Source of the DNA: an uncultured Victivallales bacterium
Lineage (GTDB): Bacteria; Verrucomicrobiota; Lentisphaeria; Victivallales; UBA1829
Assembly: GCA_934644965.1 (NCBI GenBank)
Contig: CAKUDG010000001.1
Coordinates: 186,001 to 250,000, forward strand
Direction of reading: 5' to 3'
Length of the DNA: 64,000 bases
The notes under the pieces were generated by a model. It did not search any database and had not been told where the DNA came from. It saw nothing but the letters and a program-made list of their open reading frames with translations. Position numbers and translations under genes: made by a program. Below, piece after piece: positions 39,311 through 48,394 of the stretch. Each line of letters starts with the position of its first letter. Position 1 is the first letter of the stretch.

Positions 39311-39418
39311 TTATTTCTTCTTCACGCTCTTCATGGATGCATGGAGTCTTTCCTTGACTCTGGCGAGATAATGTTTGCGGCGGGCTCTTTTCTGAACTTT
39401 GTTGTATTGTCTTCCCAT
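39311..39418 (-). CDS. 35-residue very basic conserved small protein
   Basis: Starts 'MGRQYNKVQKRARRKHYL' and ends 'SVKKK'. Almost half of the residues are Lys or Arg. AAGGAG sits 6 bases before the ATG, and TTGCAT-17-TATTTT promoter elements lie upstream (39511-39483), so expression looks strong. I recall short 'xRQYNK..KRxRRxAYLxR' proteins in Verrucomicrobia and relatives; their function is not known to me, and binding to RNA or the ribosome is an inference from charge. Confidence 0.75.
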   Translation of the reverse strand: MGRQYNKVQKRARRKHYLARVKERLHASMKSVKKK

Positions 39419-39482
39419 GGAGGACTCCTTGTTTTTGATGAAGTTTCTGTAAAAATGAAAATTCCTTTTCCGTGAAGAAAAA

Positions 39483-39511
39483 AAAATACCACAAAAGTGT
39501 GATAAATGCAA
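39483..39511 (-). promoter_or_regulatory. Sigma70-type promoter of the 35-residue gene
   Basis: On the minus strand TTGCAT (39511-39506), a 17-base spacer and TATTTT (39488-39483), about 65 bases upstream of the ATG. Confidence 0.55.
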
Positions 39512-39790
39512 TGAAAAAAGCAAAAAATATTTTTTTCATTCGAGACGGGGGAAGGAGGGAGAGGGAAACGTATCCCCGGGGAATCCCGGGACCGTCCCCT
39601 TTACCTGGCCATTTCTTCTGCGTCTTTGCGGTCCGGTCCTGCACGAAGTCTTCAGAGAAAGCTTATGCTCCGGAAATTTTCCTGAAACAGCCTCGCAGAC
39701 TGCCGCCGGAATAAGACGAACCCGGCAAAATCGTCCTGCTCTTTGCATTTTCGATTTGAAAAAACGCTTTGCACTGCTAACTTGTCAGAA

Positions 39791-39810
39791 TATCAGTCAA
39801 TATCAGTCAA
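39791..39810. repeat. Two tandem TATCAGTCAA units
   Basis: Perfect 10-base tandem copies located 29 bases before the lipoprotein ATG, downstream of a TTGCAC that could be a -35 box. It may be an operator or simple slippage. The rest of 39419-39838 has no recognised gene. Confidence 0.4.
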
Positions 39811-39838
39811 TACGGAATCAATCATCCATTGGAGTCCC

Positions 39839-40645
39839 ATGTTTTTTCGATTGAAAACTGAAAACAGAAAAAAGACAGTCCGCTTTCATGTCTTTCCGGC
39901 ACTGCTTCTGCTCTGCCTGTTGTTCTGCCCGGCCTGCGGGGAAAAAACGCAGAATGAACCGCCGCAAGTACGCACACAGCTGCTTCTTGACATCCTCAAC
40001 TCTCTGGACAGAAAAGACTACAATACGGCCATAAAGCAGATCTCAAGGCTCCGTGCACTGGACAAGACCAGCGTCATTCTGGCCGAACTCGAGCATATCG
40101 AACGCTCCAACGCCATCATCCGCGATGCAAAGGCCTTGATGATGCAGGGGCAATATGACAAGGCGGAAAAACATATTTCCGATGCCATTGTCCGTTACGG
40201 CGCCCAGCCGGATTTGACGGAAGCCCGCCAGAAGGTGGAGCTCCTCGCAGACATCAACCGCTGCGTGGAAACACTTTCGGGAACGCCTGATTCCAGCGCG
40301 ATGAAGGAAGCCGCCGAACGGCTCCTTGCCCTGACATCTCCCAAAACCGGAACCGCGGCAGCGTCAAAAAACACTTCCAGAGCAAGGAATGACGCCGCAT
40401 CCTCTAAAAATGCCGTCTCCAATCCCGACGACATGATCCTGCTTCAGACTTATGCCGCTGAAAAAGCAGGAGAAGCCCGCTCTCTTGCCGTTTTTGAAAA
40501 AGACCGTGCCCGCTTTGATCTCTATGCAGAGTATATGGAAGCCGTGCAAAGCGGGAAAGAGGAAGCGCCTGTCATGGAAGCGCTTCTGGAAATGGAAATC
40601 CCGGGCCTTGCAGGAGGAAAGGCGGGGAGACATGGAACAAAATAA
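39839..40645 (+). CDS. Lipoprotein or secreted protein with TPR-like helices
   Basis: 268 residues from ATG 39839. A basic N-terminus, a hydrophobic stretch 'ALLLLCLLFC' and 'PACGEK' suggest a signal peptide, perhaps with lipidation, although Cys and Pro precede the lipobox Cys. The mature part has helix pairs resembling TPRs ('DILNSLDRKDYNTAIKQISRLRAL', 'MMQGQYDKAEKHISDAI' type) and an Ala/Ser-rich linker. It ends 93 bases before the SurA-like gene, so a shared role in envelope biogenesis is possible. Confidence 0.7.
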   Translation: MFFRLKTENRKKTVRFHVFPALLLLCLLFCPACGEKTQNEPPQVRTQLLLDILNSLDRKDYNTAIKQISRLRALDKTSVILAELEHIERSNAIIRDAKALMMQGQYDKAEKHISDAIVRYGAQPDLTEARQKVELLADINRCVETLSGTPDSSAMKEAAERLLALTSPKTGTAAASKNTSRARNDAASSKNAVSNPDDMILLQTYAAEKAGEARSLAVFEKDRARFDLYAEYMEAVQSGKEEAPVMEALLEMEIPGLAGGKAGRHGTK

Positions 40646-40738
40646 AAAACGCAACTGTCTTATACTTCCTGTCGTAACAAATGATTCATCACATAACAAC
40701 AGAAGATTGAAAACACAATTTTACGAAAGGCATCCGAG

Positions 40739-41923
40739 ATGACAAACAAAGCAAGATCCATGATGATTGCGGCAGCGGCACTGTTCAGCGCCGCATCCAT
40801 CCAGACCGTATTCGCACAGGCTCCGGCCACCCCCCAGGCTGCTCCGGCGGCCGCCAAACCCGCAGCCGCTGCTCCCGCGGAAAAACCGACGTTTGAAAGC
40901 ATTCTGGCATTCCTGCCAGACACCGTTGCTGAAATCGGGAACAAGAAAATCACAAAACAGCAGCTGATTGCCGATATTTCCCGCCAAATTCCTGTGGAAG
41001 CCTTTTCCCAGATCCCGGCGGAACAGGTCAAGACCATTCTCAAAAACATTGTTGACGGCATGGTCGATCAGGAAATCCTGATGATCAATGTGGAAAAGGC
41101 CGGCATCAAACCTTCTCCCGAACTGGTCTCCGCGGCCTTCGACAAAATGATGAAAAGCCTCCCCCCCGAACGTGCGGAAATGTTCACCAGCATGCTCAAA
41201 CAGCGCGGAAAAACTCTGGAGGCCTACAAAGCCGAACTTGCCAAGGATCCGAATGCTCAGAAAGGCATCGCCATCAACAACTGGGTGGAGAGCAATATTT
41301 CAAACAAACCTGAAAATGCAGTCTCCGACGCCGACGTCGAAAAATTCTACCGCGAACATCAGGAAAGTTTTGCAACGCCTGAGAGCATCAGCGCCTCCCA
41401 CATCCTCATTGACGTGAAGAAGACGGACGACTCCGGCAAAGCTCTTTCCCCTGAAGCCATCGCAAAAAACGATGCCGATGCCCTGAAAAAAGCGCAGGAC
41501 ATCCTTGCAAAACTCAAACAGGGTGAAAGCTTTGAGAAAATCGCCGAACAGGAAAGCGCCTGCCCGAGCGGAAAACAGAATAAAGGCTCTCTCGGGCAAT
41601 TCAGCAAAGGACAGATGGTCCCGGAGTTTGAAGAAGCTGCCTTCGCTCTTCAAAAGAAAGGCCAGCTTTCCGATGTGGTTAAAACACCTTACGGATATCA
41701 TATCATCAGACTCGATTCCGAAAAGAAGCCCGCATCCTTCAAACCTCTTGCTGAAGTAAAGGATGAAATCAAAAATTATCTCACTCAGATGAAGATTGAA
41801 AAAGCGGTTCTGGACGTCATTGTCAAGGAAAGAGCAAATTTGAAAGTCAAAGTCAACGGTTTTGACGCGCCGTCTCCCGCAGCGGCTCCCGCTGCTCCTG
41901 CCGCTCCCGCCGCAAAAAAGTAA
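40739..41923 (+). CDS. SurA/PrsA-like periplasmic peptidyl-prolyl isomerase
   Basis: 394 residues. A signal peptide ends near 'VFAQA', followed by an Ala/Pro-rich linker (28-48), the SurA-type N-terminal helical chaperone domain (about 60-190) and one parvulin domain ('SASHILIDVK', 'LGQFSKGQMVPEFEEAAFAL', 'TPYGYHIIRL'). The C-terminus is again Ala/Pro-rich. It probably assists folding of outer-membrane proteins. AAAGG lies 9 bases before the ATG. A strong terminator follows. Confidence 0.9.
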   Translation: MTNKARSMMIAAAALFSAASIQTVFAQAPATPQAAPAAAKPAAAAPAEKPTFESILAFLPDTVAEIGNKKITKQQLIADISRQIPVEAFSQIPAEQVKTILKNIVDGMVDQEILMINVEKAGIKPSPELVSAAFDKMMKSLPPERAEMFTSMLKQRGKTLEAYKAELAKDPNAQKGIAINNWVESNISNKPENAVSDADVEKFYREHQESFATPESISASHILIDVKKTDDSGKALSPEAIAKNDADALKKAQDILAKLKQGESFEKIAEQESACPSGKQNKGSLGQFSKGQMVPEFEEAAFALQKKGQLSDVVKTPYGYHIIRLDSEKKPASFKPLAEVKDEIKNYLTQMKIEKAVLDVIVKERANLKVKVNGFDAPSPAAAPAAPAAPAAKK

Positions 41924-41964
41924 AAGGCATTCTGCCTGAACAGCGAAAGCAGTTCTGAAAAAAC

Positions 41965-42008
41965 ATGCCGGCATGAGAAACAAAATTCTCATGCCGGCAT
42001 TTTCTTTT
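41965..42008 (+). terminator. Strong Rho-independent terminator
   Basis: A perfect 15-bp stem (41965-41979 with 41986-42000, ATGCCGGCATGAGAA) with a 6-base loop, then TTTCTTTT. It ends the SurA-like transcript and could also work for the convergent panC transcript, since A-rich DNA precedes it. Confidence 0.9.
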
Positions 42009-42134
42009 GTCCCCTTCAGGATAATAAAAAAGCATGAGGGCTATTCGCTCTCATGCGATCTTCCACGCGGCTCCTGGGATGAAGAGTTTAAGCCTCGTCA
42101 GAGAAGGATACGGCCCCTTCTGTTCCCCGGCTCA

Positions 42135-42986
42135 TCAAGGCAGATGCACCGTCATATTGTCAATCAGGCGCGTTTTTCCGAAATAAGCGGCAACTGCAAA
42201 TGTCAGGACCTTGGTTCCCGGCACAGGCGGCTCCATGGTTTCCGCATCGCGGTATTCCACATAATCAGGCCTGCCCCCCGCATCAGAGATCATTTCCTTC
42301 ATGACACGGGTCACTTCCCCCAGATCCGTTTCCTCCCCGGTTTCCAGAAGCTTGACAGCCATCGAGAGCGCCCTGAAAAGAACCAGCGCCCTCGAACGTT
42401 CCTCCGCACTGAGATATTTGTTACGGGAACTCATCGCAAGGCCATCGGCTTCCCGGACAAGCGGGGCAGTCACGATCCGGATCGGGAAATTCAGATCCCG
42501 CACCATTCTCCGGATCACCGCGGCCTGCTGTGCATCCTTCTGACCGAAAACGGCAAGATCCGGCAGCACGGCATTGAAGAGCTTTGCCACAACCGTCGTC
42601 ACGCCGCGAAAATGGGTGGGACGGGTTTCCGCACACAAACCGCGGGAAACCGTCTCCTCCACCACCCACGTGCTCCGGTCCGGGTGGTACATGTCGGAAG
42701 GAGAAGGGGCAAAAATCACATCCACGGACTTTTCCTCGCAAAGGGTCCTGTCATGTTCAAAATCCCGGGGATAACATTCATAATCCTCCGTCGGCCCGAA
42801 CTGGGTCGGATTCACAAAAATCGAAACTGCAATCACATCCGCGCCGTTTTTCCTGGCGGCATCGATCAGGGAAAGATGTCCCTGATGAAGAAATCCCATG
42901 GTGGGGATCAGTCCGATGACGCGCCCGGAACGTTTCTGTTCAAACGCCCAGTTCTGCATCTCGGGAACAGAATGAATGATCTTCAT
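42135..42986 (-). CDS. panC: Pantothenate synthetase
   Basis: 283 residues, normal length. Motifs: 'IPTMGFLHQGHLSLI' (HIGH-like ATP site), 'IFVNPTQFGPTEDYE', 'HFRGVTTVVAKLFN', 'FGQKDAQQ' and 'MSSRNKYLS' (KMSKS-like). It condenses pantoate and beta-alanine with ATP on the way to coenzyme A. AGGA is 9 bases before the ATG. panB and panD are not in the window. Confidence 0.96.
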   Translation of the reverse strand: MKIIHSVPEMQNWAFEQKRSGRVIGLIPTMGFLHQGHLSLIDAARKNGADVIAVSIFVNPTQFGPTEDYECYPRDFEHDRTLCEEKSVDVIFAPSPSDMYHPDRSTWVVEETVSRGLCAETRPTHFRGVTTVVAKLFNAVLPDLAVFGQKDAQQAAVIRRMVRDLNFPIRIVTAPLVREADGLAMSSRNKYLSAEERSRALVLFRALSMAVKLLETGEETDLGEVTRVMKEMISDAGGRPDYVEYRDAETMEPPVPGTKVLTFAVAAYFGKTRLIDNMTVHLP

Positions 42987-43164
42987 TGTATCAATCCTAT
43001 CGTCTCAGCTGTCATAGTTGTCATTGCTTTGCACGTTGAGAACAGGGGAAAAACCGGAGGGGCTTTTCCTCCGCCGTCTCCTTCCCCGTTCTTCTTTTTT
43101 TTGATGATGAGGGATCCGCGTATCATCCTCCGGACGGGAAGAAAAAGGTTCTCCCCCCGCTGCA

Positions 43165-44514
43165 TCAGAAAGCATTCGCGGCAATCCGTTCCGCAACGGA
43201 TTTCTCATAGACGGCCGGATCCCCGATCTCCCGCTGAGCCACACCGCTAGACATCGCCGCCTCCGCCACCATCCGGGCGACACGGGGCACCACACGCGGA
43301 TCAAACGGCTTGGGAATGACAAAGGTGTTCTTGAGCGGACATTCTCCATCAAACACTCCCGCCTCGGCATCTTTCGGATATGCGCGAGAAAGCAGTTCGC
43401 GAATCTCTTTTGGCATTTTTTCCGAAACGATTTCAGCCAGAGCCCTGGAAGCGGCAAGCTTCATGGCCTCATTGATGTCTTTCGCGCGCACATCCAGCGC
43501 ACCGCGGAAAATGCCGGGGAAGCCGAGAACATTGTTCACCTGATTGAAGAAGTCGGAACGGCCTGTCCCGACCACGGCGGCGCCTGCGGCGGCCGCTCTG
43601 TCCGGGAAAATCTCCGGCACCGGATTCGCCAGGGCGAAAACCACGGCTCCGGGAGCCATCGAAGCGACCATTTCCTCCGTCAGGGCCCCCGCAACCGACA
43701 CTCCGACAAACACATCCGCACCCTTCAGTGCTTCCGCCAAAGTCCGTGCCTGTGTACGGAGGGCGAAACGGCGTTTCTGCGGATTCAAATCCGTCCGCTC
43801 CGAATGAATCACGCCCCGGGAATCGCAGAGGATGAAGTTCTCGCGCTTCGCTCCCGCGGAAACATAATATTCCGCACAGGCGATGCCCGCTGCGCCCGCA
43901 CCGTTCATGACGAAACGGCAGTCTTCAATCCTCTTCCCGACCAGTTTCAAGGCATTCAGAATTCCGGCAAGGGAAATGATGGCGGTCCCATGCTGATCAT
44001 CATGGAAAACCGGAATGCCCATGGAGCGTTTGAGGGCGGGTTCGATCTCGAAGCAGGCGGGAGCTCCGATATCCTCCAGGTTGATCCCTCCGAAGGTCGG
44101 TTCGAAGGTCCGGACGACTTCAATGATTTTGGCGGCATCGCTCCTGCCGTCGGGAGCGGACACATGACCGAGGCAGACGGGAACCGCGTCAATGTCGGCA
44201 AACTTCTTGAACAGGACCGCTTTCCCTTCCATGACAGGGAGCCCCGCTTCCGGGCCGATGTTTCCGAGCCCCAGCACCGCCGTCCCGTCGCTGACAACCG
44301 CCACGGAATTCCCGCGTCCCGTCAGATTCCAGACCTTCTCCGGACAGTTCCGGATCGCCGTGCAGGGGATCGCCACGCCCGGCGTATAGGCCAGAGAAAG
44401 ATCCTCCTGCGTCACACACGGTTTCGACGGGCAGACGCGAAGCTTCCCGGGAACAGGCATACTATGATAAGCAATGCTCGATTCCTCCAGCGATTGAACA
44501 GTTTTTTCGGACAT
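43165..44514 (-). CDS. NAD(P)-dependent malic enzyme, short form
   Basis: 449 residues, lacking the phosphotransacetylase-like C-terminal half of MaeB. It shows '[13 protein letters not shown]', '[24 protein letters not shown]', metal-site '[17 protein letters not shown]', 'FHDDQHGTA' and the dinucleotide fold '[14 protein letters not shown]'. It converts malate to pyruvate, CO2 and NAD(P)H. AGGAG is 6 bases before the ATG. The 180 bases between it and panC contain no gene. Confidence 0.94.
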   Translation of the reverse strand: MSEKTVQSLEESSIAYHSMPVPGKLRVCPSKPCVTQEDLSLAYTPGVAIPCTAIRNCPEKVWNLTGRGNSVAVVSDGTAVLGLGNIGPEAGLPVMEGKAVLFKKFADIDAVPVCLGHVSAPDGRSDAAKIIEVVRTFEPTFGGINLEDIGAPACFEIEPALKRSMGIPVFHDDQHGTAIISLAGILNALKLVGKRIEDCRFVMNGAGAAGIACAEYYVSAGAKRENFILCDSRGVIHSERTDLNPQKRRFALRTQARTLAEALKGADVFVGVSVAGALTEEMVASMAPGAVVFALANPVPEIFPDRAAAAGAAVVGTGRSDFFNQVNNVLGFPGIFRGALDVRAKDINEAMKLAASRALAEIVSEKMPKEIRELLSRAYPKDAEAGVFDGECPLKNTFVIPKPFDPRVVPRVARMVAEAAMSSGVAQREIGDPAVYEKSVAERIAANAF

Positions 44515-44635
44515 TTTTACTCCTATCCTCTTAATAATAATTCAGAACTGATGAACTATTCTTCTCCGTAACAATACAAGATCAAAATCTCATCCGGAAT
44601 CAGGAGCTTCCCCGGAATCAGGGTCTTCCCCGGAA

Positions 44636-45400
44636 TCAGAGTCTCACCGGCACTCCCCGGGCGCGCAGATACTCCTTCACCTGCGGCACGGTATAGGTCC
44701 CGAAATGGAAAATACTGGCGGCGAGGACGGCGTCCGCCCTGCCCTTCCGGAAAACCTCTTCCAGATGCTCGAGCGTCCCCGCTCCGCCGGATGCAATGAC
44801 GGGCACGGAAACAGCTTCGGCTATGGCGGAAGTCAATTCACAGTCATACCCGTCCCGTGTGCCGTCGGCATCCATGCTTGTCAGGAGGATTTCCCCCGCT
44901 CCGGCAGAAACGGCGCGGCAGGCCCATTCCACGGCGTCAAGCCCCGTATTGCGGCGTCCGCCGTGTGTGAAAACTTCCCAGCGCTGTTTTTCCCCGGGCA
45001 CACGCCGCGCGTCCAGGGCAAGGACGATGCACTGGGAGCCGAAACGCTCCGCGCCCTCCCGGATCAGATCCGGATTCTGCACCGCGGAGGAATTGATCGA
45101 AACCTTGTCCGCACCCGAATTCAGCATCAGACGAATGTCTTCCACCGTCCGGATTCCGCCCCCCACCGTCAGGGGAATGAAGACTTTTTCAGCGGTCCGC
45201 CGGACCATGTCGTACATCGTGGTACGATTGTCGCTGCTGGCGGTGATGTCCAGAAACACCAGCTCATCCGCGCCCTGTCTGTCATATTCGACCGCGGCTT
45301 CCACCGGATCCCCGGCATCCGCCAGATCCACGAAGTGAACGCCTTTGACAACCCGTCCCCCCGTCACGTCCAGACAGGGAATAATTCTTTTTGCAAGCAT
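44636..45400 (-). CDS. hisF: Imidazole glycerol phosphate synthase subunit HisF
   Basis: 254 residues from ATG 45400; a start 9 codons earlier is possible. TIM-barrel with the catalytic Asp in '[15 protein letters not shown]' and in '[14 protein letters not shown]', plus '[10 protein letters not shown]' and '[13 protein letters not shown]' phosphate-binding loops. With HisH it makes IGP and AICAR in histidine synthesis; the AICAR would feed the AICAR transformylase found at 12-13 kb. No other his gene is nearby. Confidence 0.95.
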   Translation of the reverse strand: MLAKRIIPCLDVTGGRVVKGVHFVDLADAGDPVEAAVEYDRQGADELVFLDITASSDNRTTMYDMVRRTAEKVFIPLTVGGGIRTVEDIRLMLNSGADKVSINSSAVQNPDLIREGAERFGSQCIVLALDARRVPGEKQRWEVFTHGGRRNTGLDAVEWACRAVSAGAGEILLTSMDADGTRDGYDCELTSAIAEAVSVPVIASGGAGTLEHLEEVFRKGRADAVLAASIFHFGTYTVPQVKEYLRARGVPVRL

Positions 45401-45488
45401 TTTCTGTTCCGTAATACTATCATACAATCCGGTGGTAAAGGACCGTTTGTTTTTCGTCTCATTCTGTTCTCATTCTGTTCTCATTTCC

Positions 45489-47270
45489 TTATTTCTGCCT
45501 GCGGAAAAGAAACCACACCCTGCCCATGGAGGCGGCCAGGAAAAAGAGAATCAGAAGCGCAAGAGAAAGCATGTTCCGGATCCAGAGCCCGGGATAGTTG
45601 GCAAAAGAGTCACCCGTTGCCTGCATTGCGGCGACGATCGGATTGAAGGAGAGAAGAGCAAAGGAAAGACCGTAGGAAAGTTTTTCCTCCAGCGCAAGCG
45701 GAAGAAGCGTCACAATGCAGATGATTCCGGTAATGCCGTAGGCAAGAGCCGTCGCGATGGCGGTCGTCCGGGAAAACGCAGAGGCGAAAAGACCGCCGCA
45801 GAGGAACGTCATCGTGCTCAGGAGCAGGATCGCCACCCAGACGAAAATCCGCCAGTAGATCTCCCAGAACCGTGCAAACCAGTTCTCCTCCATTCGGATC
45901 CGCTCCACAAGCTCGCTCCAGAAACCCGGACTGAGAATCGACGTCTCCGGAAACACATCCTGCGGCTCCAGATACGCCATCGCCAGCAATACAAACACAC
46001 TGCTCACGATGAAGATCAGCGCATAGAAGAACGTGGCTTTCAGTTTCCCGAAAATCAGAGTCGCCGGAGACAGCGGCGTCATGCGCAGCGCCGTGAAGGT
46101 CCCCCCCGTGATCTCATCGGTAATCAGTCCGCTGCTCACCCCGGGCGCCAGCATCGCCACCACCCCGATCTGAAATACAATCGCCGCCATCCGGACCAGC
46201 CCCGGACGAAGAGCCGTGCCGAACTGAAAACAGATCAGAGTCAGCAGCGTCATGCTTAGAATGAAAATCGCCGACACCGTCCGGATCATGAACTGGGGAT
46301 TGGAAAACAGACGGCTCCTCATCTCCGCTATGAACACCGGATTCTGAAAGCGCCCGATCGGTTTCTTCCGTTTCAGCGGATCAAAAAGATAGAACGGGAA
46401 GGTGAGTTTCCGTTTCAAAGCCTTCTTCGTCTCCGTGTAGACCTCTCCCTTCCGCTGTTTCGATTTCCGGACGGGGCGGAGAACATTCCGGAAAAAGACC
46501 AGAAACGCCAGAACCGTCATCACACATGACGTCAGAAGAAATACATTGTAGGGCGTCAGAACCATGGACGACAATTCCACATTCATTGTCATGCGGTAGC
46601 GGTCCGGATACAGCAGAAAGAGAATCGCATCGAACGGGCTGATGCTCCGGATGATCTGCCACGCCGCATTGAAACCCGGAGGGAGCAAATTGGAAAGCAG
46701 TTCCGCCGGAAGCCAGGTCGCCCCCGCCAGCAGAAGAATGAACACATAGTTTAGAAGCACCGAACTCATGCTGCGCGCGCAGACCGCACTGCAGGCAAGC
46801 CCCAGAAGCCCGTAGCTGATCGCGGTCATGAACAGAAGAAGCATGATTTTCATCATGAACTCCAGATCCACACCGCCCGTCAGAGCGCAGAGCGCCGCAA
46901 TAGGCATGGAAAGAAGCGTCAGGATCAGAATCATCAGAATGGAGGCTGACAGCTTGCCCCACATGATGTCAAAGGGTGAAAGCAGCGTGATGAAAAGAGC
47001 GGGATAGGTTCCGCTTTCCCGTTCCACTGTAATAGACGTCGCGGAAAACGCCGGAATCAGCAGCAGAAGAAGAGCCAGATTCGTGCAGAAAAACATGGCG
47101 AAGATCCTCCGCGCCCCCTCCGTCACCACAGACTGCACCCCGCCGCTCGGCCACAGCGCCAGCAACAGCGCGGAAAGAACCAGAAGATAGCCCCCCACCA
47201 GAAGACGCGTCTTCCAGGAACGGGCATGGGAAATGAATTCCCGTTTGAAAATAGGATTCCCTGTCATCAT
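45489..47270 (-). CDS. ABC transporter permease, two permease halves fused
   Basis: 593 residues with about 12 membrane segments arranged as two ABC-2/GldF-like units. Each starts with a similar cytosolic motif: 'NPIFKREFISHARSW' at residue 5 and 'NPVFIAEMRSRLFSNP' near 310, and each has a following 'TDEITGGTF'/'ERESGTYPAL'-type loop. A basic linker (265-305) joins them. The start overlaps the ATPase stop by 4 bases (ATGA), so the two are coupled. Substrate unknown. Confidence 0.85.
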   Translation of the reverse strand: MMTGNPIFKREFISHARSWKTRLLVGGYLLVLSALLLALWPSGGVQSVVTEGARRIFAMFFCTNLALLLLLIPAFSATSITVERESGTYPALFITLLSPFDIMWGKLSASILMILILTLLSMPIAALCALTGGVDLEFMMKIMLLLFMTAISYGLLGLACSAVCARSMSSVLLNYVFILLLAGATWLPAELLSNLLPPGFNAAWQIIRSISPFDAILFLLYPDRYRMTMNVELSSMVLTPYNVFLLTSCVMTVLAFLVFFRNVLRPVRKSKQRKGEVYTETKKALKRKLTFPFYLFDPLKRKKPIGRFQNPVFIAEMRSRLFSNPQFMIRTVSAIFILSMTLLTLICFQFGTALRPGLVRMAAIVFQIGVVAMLAPGVSSGLITDEITGGTFTALRMTPLSPATLIFGKLKATFFYALIFIVSSVFVLLAMAYLEPQDVFPETSILSPGFWSELVERIRMEENWFARFWEIYWRIFVWVAILLLSTMTFLCGGLFASAFSRTTAIATALAYGITGIICIVTLLPLALEEKLSYGLSFALLSFNPIVAAMQATGDSFANYPGLWIRNMLSLALLILFFLAASMGRVWFLFRRQK

Positions 47271-48214
47271 CTCGCGTGTCCCGTTTCTTCCTTCCCGGAT
47301 GTAATGTTCATGAAAACATGCTCCAGATCCGCTTCGTTCTCAGCAAACCAGCGGACCCGGACACCGTTCCGGACAAGCAACGTAAGCAGTGCGCCAATCG
47401 AATCCCGACTGGCCGAAAAGGTGATCCCGATCTGGTTCTTGTCCACCTGACGGGCCGATTCCACACCTTCTATGCGTTTCAGAATCGATAGTGCTTCCGA
47501 AACGTCTGAATCCACCGTGATCAGAATGCCCACATTCTCCTGAAGCTGTTCGCTGATCTCGCGAACCGTGCCCTGCGCCAGAAGACGCCCTTTGTTGATG
47601 ATCCCGACCAGATCGCAGATGGTCGCCAGTTCCGGCAGAATGTGACTTGAAAGCAAAATCGTCTTCCCGAGATGTTTGAGTCCCTCAATCGTATGGCGCA
47701 TTTCAATCCGGGCCTGCGGATCCAGTCCGCCCGCGGGCTCGTCCAGAATCAGCACCTCCGGATCGTGAATAAGGGTTTTCGCAAGCCCGATCCGCTGGCG
47801 CATGCCGCGGGAAAGAGAAGTCATCTGATAATCAATCATTTCCAGAGCATGCGTGATGTTCAGCACCTCTTCAATGCGCTGTTTCCGGATCTTCGGCGGA
47901 ATCTTGAACGCCGCCCCGTAAAAATCCAGAAACTCCCACACGCTCATCTGTTCATACACACCCGTGATGTCCGGCATATACCCGATGTTGCGCTTGATCC
48001 CCGCAAGATTTTTCCCGTTTACCTCGACTCCCCCGATGAACGCCTTCCCGGAATCGGGTTTCAGCAATCCGCAGAGAATCCGGATCGCAGTGGTCTTGCC
48101 TGCGCCGTTGTGCCCGACAAAACCGTAAATGCAACCCTTCGGCACTTCAAGATTGACATCAAAGACTCCTCTGTCCTGCCCGAAATTCTTTGTCAGACGC
48201 TCCGTTCTTATCAT
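47267..48214 (-). CDS. ABC transporter ATP-binding protein (GldA-like)
   Basis: 315 residues. Walker A 'GHNGAGKTTAIRIL', signature 'SLSRGMRQRIGLAKTL', Walker B 'VLILDEPAGGLDP' and H-loop 'LLSSHILPE' are intact. The C-terminal 90 residues form the extra domain seen in GldA/NatA-type ATPases of ABC-2 systems. It precedes the fused permease with a 4-base overlap; the auxiliary protein gene lies 180 bases upstream. Confidence 0.92.
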   Translation of the reverse strand: MIRTERLTKNFGQDRGVFDVNLEVPKGCIYGFVGHNGAGKTTAIRILCGLLKPDSGKAFIGGVEVNGKNLAGIKRNIGYMPDITGVYEQMSVWEFLDFYGAAFKIPPKIRKQRIEEVLNITHALEMIDYQMTSLSRGMRQRIGLAKTLIHDPEVLILDEPAGGLDPQARIEMRHTIEGLKHLGKTILLSSHILPELATICDLVGIINKGRLLAQGTVREISEQLQENVGILITVDSDVSEALSILKRIEGVESARQVDKNQIGITFSASRDSIGALLTLLVRNGVRVRWFAENEADLEHVFMNITSGKEETGHAR

Positions 48215-48394
48215 CGGGGCCTTTCCTTTCTCAAGTTCTCAAAAAGTCTTCCATTTTTCTTAAAATTTCTTACATCAAACCAACCGGCAAATCCTCGCTC
48301 ACTCGGTTTTCCCTCCCCCCTCTTCTTCCTTCCCGCCGGACGAAGAGGGAGAAAAAAACAGATCCGACAGCAACAAGTGCAGCTGGAGAAGCGA

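Noticed and set aside
41973..43250. 425-residue frame opposite panC
   Set aside because: It starts inside a terminator stem and is a shadow of panC.
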